Shown here: positions 62,459 to 64,000 of the stretch, piece by piece
Layout: the number at the start of each line of letters is the position of its first letter
Position numbering within the stretch: position 1 is the first letter of the stretch
Assembly (NCBI RefSeq): GCF_030540825.1
Contig: NZ_JAUOEO010000001.1
Coordinates: 407,001-471,000 of the forward strand
Direction of reading: 5' to 3'
DNA from: Flavivirga spongiicola
Lineage (GTDB): Bacteria > Bacteroidota > Bacteroidia > Flavobacteriales > Flavobacteriaceae
Length of the DNA stretch: 64,000 bases
The notes under the pieces: model-generated
The model's input: the letters and a program-made list of their open reading frames with translations, nothing else
Databases searched by the model: none
Told to the model about the DNA's origin: nothing
Translations under genes and position numbers: made by a program

Positions 62459-63067
62459 TCAATGCTTATCAAAAACCTTAACCCCTGCCTCAATCCTTGT
62501 TTTTAAATAGTTTTTTCTAGGCACTATAGGACAAGAATACTTATCATTATAAGCACAATACGGGTTATATGCTTTATTAAAATCAATTATAAAAGTATTT
62601 CCTTCTGGAATTCTAGCATCAATATAACGTCCGCCTCCATAACTTTCTAATCCGTTAGTTTCATCTAAAAAAGGAAGAAATAAATAATCTTCATAACCTT
62701 CTTTTTCTATCAAGCCCAGATTTTGATAAATATTTAAGGAGAAGCTTTTTCCTTTTAAGTCAAACGATAATTCTCCATATTTTACATATTCAGGAAGTCT
62801 GGTAGTTGTTGTTTTCATTTTAAAAGACTTTTCATTTGGCGTTCTTTTAAACTGCGCTTTTACTACATAAGTTGAATCAAAGTTGAAGAAGTCCAAACCT
62901 TCAAATTGCTTTCTGTCTTTATCTTTTAATGGTGATGTTGTGGCATCTTTGTATTCTGCGTTTATTTTTCTTTGAAACTCGGTGTCTCCTAAAAGAGCTC
63001 TCTTTTCCTGAGCGCAACTAAATATAGATGCTAAAAATAACACCATTAGAATGTTTCTTGAAGCCAT
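62459..63067 (-). CDS. DUF1684 domain lipoprotein (202 aa)
   Basis: I start at ATG 63067 (MASRNILMVLFLASIFSC), which places the lipobox Cys at residue 18. The ATG 13 codons upstream would give an over-long leader. The DUF1684 domain has the conserved GELSFDLKGKSFSLNIYQ, the LFLPFLDETNG block, YGGGRYID and the Cys-rich end AYNPYCAYNDKYSCPIVP. The function is unknown; the domain is often found in putative surface or periplasmic proteins. It follows the cytochrome P450 gene by 48 bp on the same strand. Confidence 0.88.
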   Translation of the reverse strand: MASRNILMVLFLASIFSCAQEKRALLGDTEFQRKINAEYKDATTSPLKDKDRKQFEGLDFFNFDSTYVVKAQFKRTPNEKSFKMKTTTTRLPEYVKYGELSFDLKGKSFSLNIYQNLGLIEKEGYEDYLFLPFLDETNGLESYGGGRYIDARIPEGNTFIIDFNKAYNPYCAYNDKYSCPIVPRKNYLKTRIEAGVKVFDKH

Positions 63068-63115
63068 TGTTTTTATCTTTTTAAAAGAGGTTATACTATT
63101 ATGCATGTTCTTTTT

Positions 63116-64000
63116 TTAGTCTGGTACTACTGGTATAAAAGTTATTTTTAAGTTTTCAGGATACATGGTAAACTCAAATCGTTCTCTAATGGTTTCTGGT
63201 TTTACTTCTAATTTAAAATCAAAATGCTTACATAAGGTGGAAATTAAAGCAACCATTTCTGTTTTTGCTAAATGCATGCCTGGGCAATATCTTGGGCCTG
63301 CTCCAAAGGCCCTCATAACATTGGGAGCATGATTTTTATGCATCGGACACTCACTAGCCATCCATCTTTCAGGAACAAAATCATTAGGATTAGAAAAATA
63401 ATCGCTATGCGTTTGCGCTACCTTATTCTGTAAAATAATACTAGTTCCTTTTGGTATAGATACCTTATCTATAATGACGTCTTTATTAGATTCCAAATAC
63501 AATTGAGGTGTTGTTGGCTTTAATCGCATCGCTTCCTGAGCCACTGCGCTTGCATATTTTAAGTCCTCTATATGTTCATAAATATTTGGTGCATCTTCAG
63601 TGTATACTTCCTTAGCTTCCTCTCTAACCTTATGTACAACTTCTGGGTGTTGTGCTAAATAAAATAGCCCCCAAGATAACGAGTTCGACGTTGTATCTTC
63701 TCCTGCCAGTAACATGGTAAACACATTGCCATAAATCTCTTCATCCGTAAAATTTACATCCTCATTTTCTATTAATAAAGCTTCTAAAAAATTTGAGGGT
63801 GCTTCTTTTAATTTCGGATTCTCTGCTAATCTCTTTTTAGCCTCATCAATAAACTCATAGATGACTTTTTCTATAGATTTTAATGAATCGTCAAGTGTTT
63901 TATCTTTTTTTCTTTTGAAATACCTCCAAATAGGTATTGGTGCTGTAACACGCGCATTAATCATTGGGAAAATGACTTCTAAATGATTTTGAAAACTGTT
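63116..64000 (-). CDS. Cytochrome P450, N-terminus beyond window
   Basis: The frame is open to base 64000, so the 294 residues seen are the C-terminal two thirds. The I-helix oxygen-binding motif is AGEDTTSNS, the K-helix ExxR is EAMRLKP, the PERW-like motif is FVPERWM, and the heme Cys is in FGAGPRYCPGMHLAKTE. It is a heme mono-oxygenase with unknown substrate. The internal ATG at 63964 is not the start because the P450 sequence continues upstream (HLEVIFPMINARV). Confidence 0.93.
   Translation of the reverse strand, partial: NSFQNHLEVIFPMINARVTAPIPIWRYFKRKKDKTLDDSLKSIEKVIYEFIDEAKKRLAENPKLKEAPSNFLEALLIENEDVNFTDEEIYGNVFTMLLAGEDTTSNSLSWGLFYLAQHPEVVHKVREEAKEVYTEDAPNIYEHIEDLKYASAVAQEAMRLKPTTPQLYLESNKDVIIDKVSIPKGTSIILQNKVAQTHSDYFSNPNDFVPERWMASECPMHKNHAPNVMRAFGAGPRYCPGMHLAKTEMVALISTLCKHFDFKLEVKPETIRERFEFTMYPENLKITFIPVVPD

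Noticed and set aside
1..64000. CRISPR arrays, tRNA or rRNA genes, prophage, integrase or full IS
   Set aside because: Looked for on both strands. No regularly spaced identical repeats, no CCA-ended cloverleafs, and no transposase or integrase frames were found; the repeats present are the A, B and C families and the adhesin duplications.

Overview
The window reads as chromosomal DNA of a marine-type Flavobacteriaceae (Bacteroidetes). The DNA is AT-rich. Promoters, where visible, carry the Bacteroidetes -7 box TAnnTTTG, and Shine-Dalgarno sites are absent. There are five very large secreted proteins with the type B sorting domain of the type IX secretion system (T9SS), and housekeeping genes (uvrB, sucC, lysA, ilvE, mnmD, grpE-dnaJ) in flavobacterial style. 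The genus cannot be named from sequence alone. I saw no tRNA, rRNA, CRISPR array, intact IS, phage or plasmid gene.

Layout. 1-20.4 kb: the end of an ABC-2 permease, then five T9SS type B adhesin-like genes. These have different N-terminal domains (propeller-like, choice-of-anchor L, IgGFc-binding-like with thrombospondin type 3 repeats, jelly-roll-like) joined to arrays of about 90-residue modules and a shared C-terminal sorting domain. Two neighbouring pairs share near-identical 3' halves at DNA level. 20.4-26.5 kb: uvrB, a TerB-like gene, a half-length DUF1456 gene, sucC and lysA. 26.7-33.9 kb: co-directional acyltransferase-like membrane protein, APC permease, amidohydrolase and tricorn-like protease, suggesting peptide and amino-acid use. 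34-37.3 kb: M28 peptidase operon and PPK2. 37.8-43.8 kb: FMN reductase, a coiled-coil protein, and a minus-strand operon of ABC exporter, MscS channel and NtrC-like regulator. 44.4-50.9 kb: dnaJ-grpE, epimerase, mnmD, DUF4920, ilvE and a MazG-like gene. 51-58.6 kb: a lipoprotein, then a probable regulatory island with a cytoplasmic trypsin-like protease operon, a TPR-type histidine kinase and NarL-type regulator pair, a beta-barrel protein, a receiver-less LuxR protein and a 28-residue membrane peptide. 58.6-64 kb: M49 peptidase, SRPBCC protein, crcB, DUF1684 lipoprotein and a partial cytochrome P450.

Two things stand out. (1) The intergenic spaces hold at least two families of 160-bp non-coding mobile elements (MITE-like). 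Family A has ends GAAnT...AnTTC and 3-bp ATT/AAT duplications. Family B has ends TACC...GGTA and 3-bp TTA/TAA duplications. One B copy sits inside an A copy, and one A copy sits inside a third repeat family (C) found between convergent genes. The inverted arms differ between copies but match within each copy. (2) Two promoters, at 52.4 and 56.9 kb, carry the same 16-bp inverted operator in the NarL 7-2-7 layout, each starting exactly 39 bp before its -7 box. They flank the NarL-type two-component system and point to a local regulon that includes the protease operon.
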